A DNA stretch of 64,000 nucleotides from Microcosmobacter mediterraneus (GTDB lineage: Bacteria; Bacteroidota; Bacteroidia; Flavobacteriales; Flavobacteriaceae): the NCBI RefSeq assembly GCF_031846265.1, contig NZ_JAVRIA010000005.1, forward strand, positions 181,356 through 245,355, in the 5' to 3' direction. Made by a program: the position numbers and the translations under genes. Shown in pieces: positions 51,614 through 61,964 of this stretch. Position 1 is the stretch's first letter; each line of letters begins with the position of its first letter. A model generated the notes under the pieces. That model was not told the origin of the DNA, did not search any database, and was given only the letters and a program-made list of their open reading frames with translations.

Positions 51614-53158
51614 TTAGATTTTTACAAATTCTACGCGTCTGTTTTGTGCTTTACCATCAGAGGTTGCATTATCTTTTATAGGCTCTGATTCTCCTTTGCC
51701 ATCAGTTTCTAAACGCTCACCAGAAATTTTATAAATAGTAATAAGTGCTTGCTTTACTGCATTAGCACGAGCTTTAGAAAGCCTCATATTAGCATCATCA
51801 GATCCATCAGAATCTGTGTGACCTATAATGTTTAATTTTAGGCTTTCATCTTGCATTAATACCTGAGAAATCTGACGAATAATACCATAGGATTGAGGTA
51901 ATATTTTATCAGAACCAGAATCGAATAATATACCATTTGTAGAGATTCTTCCTTCACTTAATAATTTTCGTCTTAGGTCAACACCTCCTTCGGCTACTTT
52001 TAAATTTCCTATAAAAACACGTTCTTTCCCTTCTTTTAGTGCAGACAAACTAAACTTAATACTTTGCATTGGAGAATTATCGGCAATCATTCTTGGGATA
52101 TCTACATATTTTTTTAGATTCACCCATAATCTAAAGCGTTGCTTATTTACAGCAATTGATATGTGAGGTTTATTTAATATTTCTTTTCTAATATCAGCTT
52201 TTATACTACTGGTAATAGTATTTTTATTATTTAATTTGTTTCTTAAATTTATTGATGCAGTAACGTATTGACACAAAGGGATTCTTGCAACAGCATAATT
52301 AGTCCCAGTTTTAAAAGTATTGTTATCTTCCAGTTTTACTTCAAGTCTAGCTGAAGATGACGTCTTTTTATCTATACCAGATACGAGTAAGTCAAATTCA
52401 ATAGTGTAATCTTCAGGTAGTCCATTCAGTATATCTGGAATGAAAAATACACCATAGCCTTGCTTTAAATCAAACCATTTTTCTTTGTTTATAGTAACCA
52501 CCTCACCACTACCATTGGTGTTCCATTTACTCGGAAAATCACCGATAAAATCTTGAGAAAAATCATCAAAAAATAAAAGTTTATCACCTGGAACAAAATC
52601 AAATTTACTGGAGACTTCTATGTTGTCAGAAATATTTGTTGGCTCTTCCTCTTTGTTATCAGCATTAGGAGTTTCGCTTGAACCATTATCAGATTCAGAA
52701 TTATGTGTGTCTTCTGAATCGCTTTCCTCTGTATCTTCTTTTTCTTTATCGCGTTCTCGTTGACCTAGTAATAATTCCTTAGCCGTTTTAATACTATATT
52801 TTAAAGCTTTTTTAGCTTTATTAATCTGTAAGGTGGCTTTACCTTGTTTTAAAACACCAGCACCATCTAGGTCTGAAAGAATATTAGGTGCGCTCTCGCT
52901 TAAGGCAGTCATTTCGGTTAAGGCGTCTTCCAAAACATCGATATCTTCGTCATCTAAAGGTGTACCAGATTCTGCATAACCATCATATTTGTAGACCTTA
53001 TCGTAGAGATCAAAAGACTCTTGTACAAAAGTATCTACACTACTAATGCCAACTCGGCTTTTTGGACGCTTAATTTTTTTGGTTTGGGCTTCTAAATTTG
53101 GAATAACAATAAGAGTTATTAAAAGGAATGAAAGTGTTTTAGAGAATTTAGAAATCAT
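51614..53158 (-). CDS. OmpA-family protein with acidic linker
   Basis: A 514-aa exported protein. The signal peptide is about 1-24. A helical N-terminal region (35-135) leads into a very acidic low-complexity linker (about 138-185, DTEESDSEDTHNSESDNGSS), then a jelly-roll-like middle domain (about 190-375) and a C-terminal OmpA peptidoglycan-binding domain (about 395-514; SLKLNIIGHTDSDGSDDANM and SKARANAVKQAL). It probably tethers the outer membrane to peptidoglycan. It is followed by a terminator. Confidence 0.9.
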   Translation of the reverse strand: MISKFSKTLSFLLITLIVIPNLEAQTKKIKRPKSRVGISSVDTFVQESFDLYDKVYKYDGYAESGTPLDDEDIDVLEDALTEMTALSESAPNILSDLDGAGVLKQGKATLQINKAKKALKYSIKTAKELLLGQRERDKEKEDTEESDSEDTHNSESDNGSSETPNADNKEEEPTNISDNIEVSSKFDFVPGDKLLFFDDFSQDFIGDFPSKWNTNGSGEVVTINKEKWFDLKQGYGVFFIPDILNGLPEDYTIEFDLLVSGIDKKTSSSARLEVKLEDNNTFKTGTNYAVARIPLCQYVTASINLRNKLNNKNTITSSIKADIRKEILNKPHISIAVNKQRFRLWVNLKKYVDIPRMIADNSPMQSIKFSLSALKEGKERVFIGNLKVAEGGVDLRRKLLSEGRISTNGILFDSGSDKILPQSYGIIRQISQVLMQDESLKLNIIGHTDSDGSDDANMRLSKARANAVKQALITIYKISGERLETDGKGESEPIKDNATSDGKAQNRRVEFVKI

Positions 53159-53275
53159 TATGATGTAAAGTAAAGATTAATAGCTTCTTTAAAAGTAAGG
53201 ATTACTTTTTAATTTCAGAAATATCAATGTATAGTTAGCTTTAAATTTTGTGTTGTTGGATAGGATTAAAAGCCT

Positions 53276-55687
53276 TTAATTAATCTTGTAAAGTAAAACA
53301 GAATTATCGTCTCCTTTTACAATAAATTCTAATCTAGAATCATTATCCATATTATCTAAAGTCATAGCAGAATTCCCATATACTGGAAAGTTAGAAATTG
53401 CCTTACCAAGGCTATTAAATAAGTACACTTTTTTTGTTTGTAAATCGGTAACACTAACATAAATTTTATCCTGTAAATAAAAGAGTTTTGGAAGCGTGTA
53501 ATTTCCGTAAGGAAGGTCAACAACATTAGATTTAATCTTTAATATATTATCGTTTAATGTCACTAAGGTTTTACTAGAAGCTACCATGTTATGGTTTTCA
53601 TTAAGATTAAGATTAATTTCAGAGACCCTTCCTCTCGTATCTATTTGGTATAATGTACCATTAGAGGTTGTTGTGGTAAATTTTCCTTTGTGAATAAAAA
53701 TAGGGTTTCCAGAAAAAGCTATTGTACTATTTATACTTACTCTTGTTTTGCCAACTCTATTGAGAATTTGAAGTTTTTCTCCTTGTGGAAATACTATATA
53801 ATCTTTGCTTCCAAGTCTAAAATGTTTAGGTTGTGAATGAATACTTTTAGTAGTTCCATTAAACTCAAAACCACTTACTGTTTTTCCGTTTTTATCGTAC
53901 ATTAATAATTTAGAGTTTTGAGTAACTAGTAATCTGTAATTTTTTCTTTTATCGTAATCAAATACTGAAAGCGGTTGAGTAATATTATCTTTAAATTTTA
54001 GTGGAAAATCATTAACATCATTTCCGTTTCTATCAAGCACGTAAACTCGATTTGGTGTTGCAAAAGCCAATTGTAATCTTCCGTTTTTGTAGGTGTCTAT
54101 TTGTTCTACAGTTCCAAGTATTGGTCCGTTTAACTGTTTTTTCCAAAGTATAGTACCAGAATTAGAAATTAAATACATGGTATTGTTTACATCCTGAACT
54201 AAAATATCCTTTTGTCTGGTTTTATGATTTATGACCACTTGTGGTTCATTGAGAATATCAGCATCAAGTGTTATATTTTGCAATTCTCTTATATCATTAG
54301 GAGCTCTTTTGTTGGATGATTCTTCTATAGCAATATTAATATGAGCATAATCGGTTTCGTATGTAAACTGAAAAGCAGATAATGTATTCTCATTTAGATC
54401 TAGAGATTCAGTTGTATTAAATATATTATTAAGTGAGGTGTTTAGTTGCGAAGTATTAGAAAGAAGTAATAAGGAACTTTCATCATTTAGTTGGTGTTGT
54501 AATGAAAGATAAGCATCACTGTTTGCTAACGTAGATTCATTAAGGTAGTTGGTGATTATAGATTTTAAAAATTCTAGGTCTTCGGAAAAAACAAAAAAAT
54601 CATCAAGCCTGCAGTAGTTGCTAACTGGGTTTGTTATTAAAGGGTAAAACCAATTTAAAAAAAGTGCATCAGATTTCAGTTTAAAGAGCTTTACATCTTT
54701 GTAGCTTTCGGTAAAAATCGATTCAAAAAAAGATTCTTCGGTAAGTTCGGCATCCAGTGATGTCATTACTAGAACAAGTTTGTTGTTTTTTGTAATGGTT
54801 CCTATTTCGTTTATGTAATCAAAAAACGGAACTATAGAATCTACCAATCTACCATCTCTATAGATTGTGTTAAGGTTAGATCTAAATTTAGATACATCAT
54901 TAAAAGTAAAACTTACCAGTTTGTCTACATGTTTAGGACTTACCTTTACTATAGCATTATTTTGAGCTAAGGTGTTTTTAAAAGCGTCAAAAATAGTCTT
55001 TGCAGAATCAATTGTTTTAACAACACCAGAAGCATATAAATGATTTGAAGATACATCTAAGTCTAGCGCATAATAATTTTCAGAGCTTGAAGATATTGAA
55101 TCATTAATATTAAGATATCTGAAATTATCAGATTTTATTATGGTAGAAAAATTTTCAGAATCATCCAGAGACTCAATAAGATCATTAGCCTTATAATATG
55201 ATTTAGTATTCAGTAATCTGAGTTTTAAATTTTCTTCTGAATTTGAAAAAAGTAAAACACTATCCTTTATTGTAGCAAAAAGCAATTTGTTGTTGATTGT
55301 TAATTTTGAAATAGTATTGTCTAGTCCTTTATATATAATCTCATTGTTGACTTGTGTAGAATCTTGTACTATTATTTTATCTGAATATTTTGTTATGTAG
55401 GTAAATGTATTGTCAGCACCTAAAGTTAAATACGATTCACTAATTGGTGAAAACACTTTTAAATGATTAATAACACTCTGAATTGAATCTACGGTTTTGT
55501 AAACTTTGAGATTTTGGAAGAGTTTACTTTTTTCAGAAGAGGAGATAAATTCTTTATGATCATTGATCTTTATAATAGATTTATCATTACTAATTAAGAA
55601 GTTTTGAAGAGAATCTGAAGAGAACGATTCTTTTTTACAATTATGAAGAGTAAGGGAAATTAAAATTAGCGCAATAATTCGCTTCAT
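53276..55687 (-). CDS. Large lipoprotein of unknown function, rnhB partner
   Basis: An 803-aa protein with a short signal peptide and lipobox LHNC (Cys17). Residues 20-470 are a mixed alpha/beta region with repeated 'load and test' style segments and no recognised domain, loosely like DUF3352 proteins. Residues about 480-803 form a beta-propeller-like array (NNTMYLISNSGTILWKKQLN, VYVLDRNGNDVNDFPLKFK, LLMYDKNGKTVSGFEFNG). It starts 25 bases after the rnhB stop, so the two share a transcript. Function unknown. The pairing with rnhB is familiar to me from other flavobacteria, but I cannot verify it here. Confidence 0.72.
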   Translation of the reverse strand: MKRIIALILISLTLHNCKKESFSSDSLQNFLISNDKSIIKINDHKEFISSSEKSKLFQNLKVYKTVDSIQSVINHLKVFSPISESYLTLGADNTFTYITKYSDKIIVQDSTQVNNEIIYKGLDNTISKLTINNKLLFATIKDSVLLFSNSEENLKLRLLNTKSYYKANDLIESLDDSENFSTIIKSDNFRYLNINDSISSSSENYYALDLDVSSNHLYASGVVKTIDSAKTIFDAFKNTLAQNNAIVKVSPKHVDKLVSFTFNDVSKFRSNLNTIYRDGRLVDSIVPFFDYINEIGTITKNNKLVLVMTSLDAELTEESFFESIFTESYKDVKLFKLKSDALFLNWFYPLITNPVSNYCRLDDFFVFSEDLEFLKSIITNYLNESTLANSDAYLSLQHQLNDESSLLLLSNTSQLNTSLNNIFNTTESLDLNENTLSAFQFTYETDYAHINIAIEESSNKRAPNDIRELQNITLDADILNEPQVVINHKTRQKDILVQDVNNTMYLISNSGTILWKKQLNGPILGTVEQIDTYKNGRLQLAFATPNRVYVLDRNGNDVNDFPLKFKDNITQPLSVFDYDKRKNYRLLVTQNSKLLMYDKNGKTVSGFEFNGTTKSIHSQPKHFRLGSKDYIVFPQGEKLQILNRVGKTRVSINSTIAFSGNPIFIHKGKFTTTTSNGTLYQIDTRGRVSEINLNLNENHNMVASSKTLVTLNDNILKIKSNVVDLPYGNYTLPKLFYLQDKIYVSVTDLQTKKVYLFNSLGKAISNFPVYGNSAMTLDNMDNDSRLEFIVKGDDNSVLLYKIN

Positions 55688-55712
55688 AAGACTATTTTTT
55701 GCAAATATAAAA

Positions 55713-56312
55713 TTATAGGTCTAATTGTAACTGCTCAGGAAGTAAACGAAATGATTTTCTGTGATATTTAGTAATACCATACTTTTTAATAGCGTCTCTA
55801 TGTTCCTTAGTAGGATATCCTTTGTTTTGTTTCCAGTTATACATAGGAAATTCGTTGTGGATTACATTCATATAATCATCTCTTACAGTTTTTGCTATAA
55901 CTGATGCTGCAGCAATACTTAAATATTTTCCATCTCCTTTAATAATTGTTTTATGCATTATGTTTTTATAATCTTTAAATTTATTTCCGTCTACAATAAT
56001 ATATGTAGGTTTAGTTATTAGCTTACTTATAGCATTATGCATAGCTTTAATAGAAGCGTTTAGGATATTAATAGTGTCAATTTCCTCTTGCCATATGTGA
56101 GCACTAGCTAAACAAATACACCCATTAGTAATAACATCTTTAAGAATGAATCTCTTTTTTTCTGAAAGTTGTTTAGAATCATTTAATAATTCGTTGTAGA
56201 AGGTTTTGGGTAATATTACTGCGGCAGCAGTTACAGGTCCAGCAAGGCAACCTCTTCCAGCTTCATCTGTACCACATTCAAAATCGGTATTAGAATACGT
56301 ATTGAGTAACAT
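55713..56312 (-). CDS. rnhB: Ribonuclease HII
   Basis: Removes RNA from RNA-DNA hybrids and single ribonucleotides from DNA. A 199-aa single-domain enzyme. The active-site start CGTDEAGRGCLAGPVTAAAV supplies the first acidic pair; VDGNKF (with Asp near 109) and KGDGKYLSIAAASVIAKTVR follow. It is cytoplasmic and is the first gene of the pair with the 803-aa lipoprotein. A 207-base gap separates it from the divergent susC-like gene. Confidence 0.96.
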   Translation of the reverse strand: MLLNTYSNTDFECGTDEAGRGCLAGPVTAAAVILPKTFYNELLNDSKQLSEKKRFILKDVITNGCICLASAHIWQEEIDTINILNASIKAMHNAISKLITKPTYIIVDGNKFKDYKNIMHKTIIKGDGKYLSIAAASVIAKTVRDDYMNVIHNEFPMYNWKQNKGYPTKEHRDAIKKYGITKYHRKSFRLLPEQLQLDL

Positions 56313-56519
56313 TAAAACTATGAATTAATAGAAACGTTGTGAAATTAAAAATTTAGAGGCTATTAAATTCATAAATTACTAATAATGTGTGAGAAAAGTT
56401 AAAATTTTAGTATCCTCAATTTCTAAGCGGTTTTTGTTAACATTTTTTTAGCACAATTACTTGTATAATTAAGATATTATTAAGATGTTTGCAGCTAGAC
56501 TAACTCAAATAATTGTTTT
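56313..56519. other. Divergent upstream region, rnhB / SusC-like gene
   Basis: 207 AT-rich bases. The SusC-side half contains TTG (about 56438-56440) and, 21 bases on, TACTTG, a loose fit to the Bacteroidota TTG...TAnnTTTG layout. That would give a 5' leader of roughly 50 bases. No clear palindrome or ECF-type operator is visible. Confidence 0.3.
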
Positions 56520-59500
56520 ATGAAATTAAAGTTAACATGGTTATTAACGCTTTTTATGGCGTTTGTGATGCAGTTTTCTTTTGCACAAGAGAAGACTATC
56601 ACAGGAACAGTTACTACAGCCGACGATGGATTGCCATTGCCAGGAGCTAACGTAATTGTTAAGGGAACAGCAAGAGGTGCTCAGACAGATTTTGATGGTA
56701 AGTATTCCATTAAGGCAAGTTCTGGAGAAGTTCTTGTTTTCTCGTATGTTGGTATGAAGAACGTTGAAATGACAGTAAGCGCTAGTAATACCATCGACGT
56801 ATCTTTACAAACTGATAATACTTTAGATGAAGTTGTGGTAACAGGTTACCGAACTCAAAGTAAGGTAACATCATCAGTATCTTCTGTAAGGGTAACAGCA
56901 GAAACTATTGAAAACAGACCAAATGCGAGTTTTGTTCAAACGCTTTCAGGGCAAGTACCTGGTTTGAATATTACAACAAGTACAGGTCAACCTGGTGGTA
57001 ACTCTTTAGTTCAACTACGTGGTGTATCTTCTATTAATGGTAACACTGAACCATTATTTATTATTGATGGTGCTCCAGTTGATGAAGATAACTTCCGTTC
57101 TTTAAACCCACAAGATATTGCTTCTATAGATATCCTTAAAGATGCAGGTGCAACTGCAATTTATGGTAACAGAGGTGCAAACGGGGTAATTGTAATTAAA
57201 ACGCGTCAAGGTAATTTTAACCAAGGTCTTAAGATTAACTATAATGGTTTTATAGCTTACAACACTTTACAAGACAATGATTACAACGCCATGTCAGCGC
57301 AAGAATTACTTACATATGAAAGAACAAGAGGTAATGGTGCAGGTGCTGGTAACAGTTCAGGTAAATTTAACCCAGGTGCTGGTACACCATTAACAGATGC
57401 TCAAATTGCAGCTGCTCCTAATTTTAATTGGACAGACTTTTTCTTCCGTACAGGTGTAACACAAAACCATACCTTATCATTATCTAGTGGTAGTGAAAAT
57501 ACGTCTCAGTTTACGTCTTTTGGTTTCTCAGATACACAAGGTATTTTAAGAGATTCAGATTTAAAACGTTTTAACTTACGTTCTAATATCACTGGTAAAT
57601 CAAGTAATGAAAAATTCAGATATGCAACTAACTTAACGGTTAACTACTCTAAATCTAATGAGCCAAACAGTATTGGTTCTGGTGCGATTAACCGTAACTA
57701 TATATTAGGTGCTTATATATCTGTCCCTTATATTACTCCAGATGATTATATTGATGGTGCTGATTTATTGTCACCTTTATCATTTACTAATACACCACTT
57801 TTCTTATTAGACCGTTTAAATACGTATACTAGATTTGAGGAAGAGGTTAAAATAGTTGGTAGTGCTAACTTTAGTTATGCATTAACAGACTGGTTAACAG
57901 CTAATGCAGTTTTATCTGCTGATTATCAAAGTGAGTTTTTAACTCGTGCTGAAGATCCAAGATCATTTAACGCCCTATTATTTGGTGGTGCTGAGAATCC
58001 AACTTCTGGTTTCCAACAGCAAAACACTAATAGAGCATTCTCTTATAACCAAGTTACTTCGTTAAACTTCAACAAAACTTTTGCTGACAAGCATACTATA
58101 GATGTTGGTTTATATACAGAGTACTTTAAAGCTCACTTTAGAACTTTTGGTTATTTTGGAAATGGACTTGATCCAAGAACATTCTTCCCAGGAGATGGTA
58201 GTGCTTTAATACCTACAGCAAATGGATTATTTGTTGATAACCCACAAGCAAACATTCTTAATGCAGGTTTATTCTCGTATTTCGGATCTTTAGAGTATGA
58301 TTATGATGAAAAGTACGGTTTTGCTGCTACACTTCGTCGTGATGCTTCTTATCGTTTTGCAGGATCTAACCGTTGGGCAACGTTCTGGTCTGTATCTGCA
58401 CGTTGGAATATTTCTAACGAAGCATTTATGGAGGGGTCAGCGTTTAACAACTTAAAGCTTAGAGCGTCTTATGGTACTGCAGGTAACCAAGACATCGTAG
58501 GTGGTGGTTTATTTGGTGGTCCAGATTTAACTGAAGATTTCTTTGCTACAACTGCTGGTTATGGTAATGCTAACTCTATTGCACTTTCACAGTTAGGTAA
58601 CAGATCTTTACGTTGGGAAACCATTGCAACAACCAATATTGGTGTTGATTTTGGAGTTTGGAACAACAGATTACGTGGTACGTTTGAAGTTTACGAAAGA
58701 CAAACAACTGATCTTTTCCAAAGTACACCTTTATCAGCAACAACTGGTGTAACTTCACAAAGTGCTAACACTGGTGAGTTATTCAACCGTGGTTTAGATA
58801 TTGATATTGATTATGACATTTTAAGACCAACAGATCCAGACGGATTAAGAATATCGGTTGGAGTTGTAGGTAACTATAACGAAACTGAATTAAAAGATCT
58901 TCCTAATACAGAAGGAGAAATTATCGGTCTTGGTAGAAATGGAGGTATCCTTAATGAATATTTTACTCTACGTTATGTAGGTGTTAACCCAGCAAATGGT
59001 AATTTATTATACTTAACTGCTAACGGAAACGTAACTGAAAATCCAGATGCAGATAATGATAGAGTTTGGTTAGGTAAAAACATTATTCCAGACTGGAATG
59101 GTAGTTTTGACGTAAACTTAGATTATAAAGGTTTCTTTTTAACAACTCAGTTTAATTATGTGACAGGCGTTGATCGTTTCGATAATGATTATGGTGGAGA
59201 TTTAGTTGATCAGAATTCAGTAGGTCAGTTTAATTTATCTTCAGATTTATTTAGAGAGTGGACTACTCCAGGTCAAGTAACTGATATTCCTTCTCCTAAC
59301 GCAGCTAACTTAAACTCATTCGGAAATTCAGATCGTTTCTTAAGAGACGCTAGTTTCTTGAGATTACGTTTTGCTAGTTTTGGATATAGCTTCCCAGAGA
59401 AGTATTTAGAGAACACTGGTTTAACAAATGCTAGAGTTTTCCTTAACGGTGAGAACTTATTCACTTGGTCAGAATGGAGAGGTTTTGATCCAGAAACTCG

Positions 59501-59567
59501 TAGTAACGGATCTAGAGTTTACCCAACTCCAAGAACTATTTCAGTAGGTGTTGAATTAGGATTTTAA
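56520..59567 (+). CDS. SusC/RagA-family TonB-linked outer-membrane transporter
   Basis: A 1015-aa outer-membrane channel that imports large substrates with a SusD-type lid. The signal peptide (1-22) is followed by a carboxypeptidase-regulatory-like domain (ITGTVTTADDGLPLPGANVI, 26-105), the TonB-contact segment LDEVVVTGYRTQSK (about 102-115), a plug domain (about 118-230; GVSSINGNTEPLFIIDGAPV) and a beta barrel ending in an aromatic-terminated strand (VGVELGF). The substrate cannot be called: no glycosidase, sulfatase or regulator is adjacent. The SusD partner follows after 12 bases. Confidence 0.94.
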   Translation: MKLKLTWLLTLFMAFVMQFSFAQEKTITGTVTTADDGLPLPGANVIVKGTARGAQTDFDGKYSIKASSGEVLVFSYVGMKNVEMTVSASNTIDVSLQTDNTLDEVVVTGYRTQSKVTSSVSSVRVTAETIENRPNASFVQTLSGQVPGLNITTSTGQPGGNSLVQLRGVSSINGNTEPLFIIDGAPVDEDNFRSLNPQDIASIDILKDAGATAIYGNRGANGVIVIKTRQGNFNQGLKINYNGFIAYNTLQDNDYNAMSAQELLTYERTRGNGAGAGNSSGKFNPGAGTPLTDAQIAAAPNFNWTDFFFRTGVTQNHTLSLSSGSENTSQFTSFGFSDTQGILRDSDLKRFNLRSNITGKSSNEKFRYATNLTVNYSKSNEPNSIGSGAINRNYILGAYISVPYITPDDYIDGADLLSPLSFTNTPLFLLDRLNTYTRFEEEVKIVGSANFSYALTDWLTANAVLSADYQSEFLTRAEDPRSFNALLFGGAENPTSGFQQQNTNRAFSYNQVTSLNFNKTFADKHTIDVGLYTEYFKAHFRTFGYFGNGLDPRTFFPGDGSALIPTANGLFVDNPQANILNAGLFSYFGSLEYDYDEKYGFAATLRRDASYRFAGSNRWATFWSVSARWNISNEAFMEGSAFNNLKLRASYGTAGNQDIVGGGLFGGPDLTEDFFATTAGYGNANSIALSQLGNRSLRWETIATTNIGVDFGVWNNRLRGTFEVYERQTTDLFQSTPLSATTGVTSQSANTGELFNRGLDIDIDYDILRPTDPDGLRISVGVVGNYNETELKDLPNTEGEIIGLGRNGGILNEYFTLRYVGVNPANGNLLYLTANGNVTENPDADNDRVWLGKNIIPDWNGSFDVNLDYKGFFLTTQFNYVTGVDRFDNDYGGDLVDQNSVGQFNLSSDLFREWTTPGQVTDIPSPNAANLNSFGNSDRFLRDASFLRLRFASFGYSFPEKYLENTGLTNARVFLNGENLFTWSEWRGFDPETRSNGSRVYPTPRTISVGVELGF

Positions 59568-59579
59568 AAAAAAAGAAAT

Positions 59580-61070
59580 ATGAAAAAATTTAATAAAATA
59601 TTATTTGTCGGACTCTTAGCAGTGCTAATGGGTTGTAACGACGCAATTGATATAAGACAACCAGGTCGTTTAGATGCTGCCAATGCTTTTGGTAATGTTG
59701 AAGATTTAGAACTTGGTGTTTTAGCACTTTATAATCAAATGGATGTAACTCCAAAGATTTCAATGGCTGCTAACTTTACAGACGAGATTGCTATTGGTTT
59801 TGATAGTGGTGGGCAAGGTATAGCTTTGTATGATTTTGTACTTAATGCTGGTAGTACAGCAGCATCTGATTTTTGGGTGCGTAACTTTAGAGTTAACAAT
59901 AGATGTACTATCTTAATTGAAGCAGCAGCTAACATTACTCCTGATGCAAGTGAGCAAGATGCCTATGATAATGCATTAGCACAAGCTTACTTTATTAGAG
60001 CATATGCTAACTTTGAATTGCTATTATACTTTAGTCCAGACCCAAGAGATGACAGTGCTTTAGCAGCACCAGTTATTGACTTTGTTGCACCTTTAAGTAT
60101 TCAACCATTACGTAATACAACGGGTGAGCTTTGGGACTATATTAATGCAGATATAGCAACAGCATCTACATTATCTACAGTTCAATCTGATCCATTATTT
60201 ATTTCTCGCGATGCAATTAACGCATTAAGAGCAAGGATGGCTGCAACAAGAGGTGATTATCCAACAGCTGAAACTTTAGCGGGTAATTTAGTTGCTTCTT
60301 ATCCTTTAGCTAGTACAGTTAACTATCAGTTAATGTTTTTAGATGCTTCAAATGCTGAAGTTATTTTTAAATTAGAAAGAACTCAAAATGATAGTTATGA
60401 TGGTCAAGGTGCTACAGGATCAGTTTCTGCAGGTGGATGGGCTGGAGCAATTTTTGCTTTCGTTGATGCTACTTTAGATGGTTCTCCATATTTTGAAATG
60501 GATAGAAGTGTATTTAATTTATTAGATCCTTCAGATATTCGTTACACAGTTAACGTTGCACCAACTTCGGTAATCAATCCTAATTATGATACAGATCCAG
60601 ATCCAGTTAATACTGATAAATTGGTTATTCAGAAATACCCAGGATCAGAAGGTCAGCCTTTAATGAATGATCTTAAAGTATTTAGATCTGCAGAGATGTT
60701 ATTAATACAGGCTGAAGCTAGAGCTGCTCAAAATAATTTAGGTGGTGCTGCCCAATTAGTTAAGCAATTAAGAGATGCTCGTTTTGGAAGCCCACAAGCA
60801 CTTCCTTCTTATGGATCAATCGCTGATGCGTTTGCTGATATTTTACAAGAAAGAAAGATAGAGCTTTGTTACGAAGGTCATAGATATGAAGATTTAAAAC
60901 GTATAGGACCTGCTGCTAATGTAGGAATCGAAAGAGATAATACAGATTGTACTACTCAAAGTGGAGCATGTACATTATCTGCTACTGATTTCAGATTTAC
61001 ATTACCTATTCCTATTGTTGAGATCAATGCAAATCCTGCTATCGGAGGACAACAAAACCCTGGATACTAA
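59580..61070 (+). CDS. SusD/RagB-family outer-membrane lipoprotein
   Basis: A 496-aa partner of the upstream SusC-like channel. The lipobox MGC (Cys near 19) is followed by the typical SusD mature start DIRQPGRLDAANAFGNVEDL, TPR-like helices (residues 50-330; AYFIRAYANFELLLYFSPDP) and the family C-terminus (LLIQAEARAAQNNLGGAAQL; LQERKIELCYEGHRYEDLKR). It binds the ligand at the cell surface and closes over the channel. Confidence 0.94.
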   Translation: MKKFNKILFVGLLAVLMGCNDAIDIRQPGRLDAANAFGNVEDLELGVLALYNQMDVTPKISMAANFTDEIAIGFDSGGQGIALYDFVLNAGSTAASDFWVRNFRVNNRCTILIEAAANITPDASEQDAYDNALAQAYFIRAYANFELLLYFSPDPRDDSALAAPVIDFVAPLSIQPLRNTTGELWDYINADIATASTLSTVQSDPLFISRDAINALRARMAATRGDYPTAETLAGNLVASYPLASTVNYQLMFLDASNAEVIFKLERTQNDSYDGQGATGSVSAGGWAGAIFAFVDATLDGSPYFEMDRSVFNLLDPSDIRYTVNVAPTSVINPNYDTDPDPVNTDKLVIQKYPGSEGQPLMNDLKVFRSAEMLLIQAEARAAQNNLGGAAQLVKQLRDARFGSPQALPSYGSIADAFADILQERKIELCYEGHRYEDLKRIGPAANVGIERDNTDCTTQSGACTLSATDFRFTLPIPIVEINANPAIGGQQNPGY

Positions 61071-61084
61071 AAAAAGATTGAATT

Positions 61085-61852
61085 ATGAAAAACATTTTAA
61101 AAACATTAGTACTTGCTATCGTAGCAATTACATTTAATGCATGTGAAGAGACGTTAATTGTCTATGACCAAGGTCAATTTGCACAGATAAATAATGCTTC
61201 AGCAACATCAATTACTGAAAATAGTGGTACAATAGTAACTATAGAAGCTATATTAGCTATGCCAGCTACGTCATCAGTAACGATTAATTTAGAAGCTACT
61301 GGCGCAGATGCTAGTAGATTTAGCTTAACACCATCAACTATTACAATTGCTGCAGGTGAAACATCTGGTTCAGCAGATTTTATGGCTATTGATAATGATG
61401 ATATTGATGGAGATGTTGATGTAACAATTGCTTTAGCATCAAGTAGTTCTGTACCAGTTGGTATTGGAGGAGAAGGTACTCCTGAAGGAGCTGCTTCTAA
61501 AGTTATTACTATTGTAGATGATAACGTACCTTGTAATGATATTTTTGTATCTATTACTACAGATCGTTGGGGTGGTGAAACTTCTTGGCAAATAACAGAT
61601 GGTACAGGAGCTGTTGTTGCTTCTGATGGTCCTTATGTTAATTTACCAGCTAATGGAGATAGTGCAACTTATGATAATACTGTTAATCTACCAGATGGTT
61701 GTTACACATTTACAATCTTTGATTCTTATGGAGATGGACAAGACTATGGAACGTACAGCGTTACTTGTGGAGCTTTAGTTCATGCTTCAGGAGGAGGAGA
61801 TATGGATGATGCTAACATGTCCGAATCTACTGATTTCTGTGTGAATCTATAA
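61085..61852 (+). CDS. Surface lipoprotein with Calx-beta domain, SusCD-linked
   Basis: A 255-aa lipoprotein with lipobox NAC (Cys near 20). It has a Calx-beta-like domain (about 35-145; SITENSGTIVTIEAILAMPA, then TITIAAGETSGSADFMAIDN) and a C-terminal beta domain (about 150-250; DRWGGETSWQITDGTGAVVA, YTFTIFDSYGDGQDYGTYSV) of a kind common in flavobacterial secreted proteins. It is 14 bases downstream of the SusD gene, so it belongs to that operon and may be an accessory surface binder. A perfect hairpin ends the unit. Confidence 0.82.
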   Translation: MKNILKTLVLAIVAITFNACEETLIVYDQGQFAQINNASATSITENSGTIVTIEAILAMPATSSVTINLEATGADASRFSLTPSTITIAAGETSGSADFMAIDNDDIDGDVDVTIALASSSSVPVGIGGEGTPEGAASKVITIVDDNVPCNDIFVSITTDRWGGETSWQITDGTGAVVASDGPYVNLPANGDSATYDNTVNLPDGCYTFTIFDSYGDGQDYGTYSVTCGALVHASGGGDMDDANMSESTDFCVNL

Positions 61853-61890
61853 GTTTCAATAATTATAACTTTATTTAAGTTAATCATTAT

Positions 61891-61920
61891 AAGAAGCCTA
61901 TACGAAAGTATAGGCTTCTT
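61891..61920 (+). terminator. Hairpin ending the SusCD operon
   Basis: Perfect 13-bp stem AAGAAGCCTATAC (61891-61903) with GTATAGGCTTCTT (61908-61920) closed by a GAAA tetraloop. The T-run is short; the stem is strong enough to serve as terminator or 3' end protection. Confidence 0.75.
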
Positions 61921-61964
61921 CCGTTTAAAGAACTTTTGATAGTGTAATTTTATTTTAAATACTA

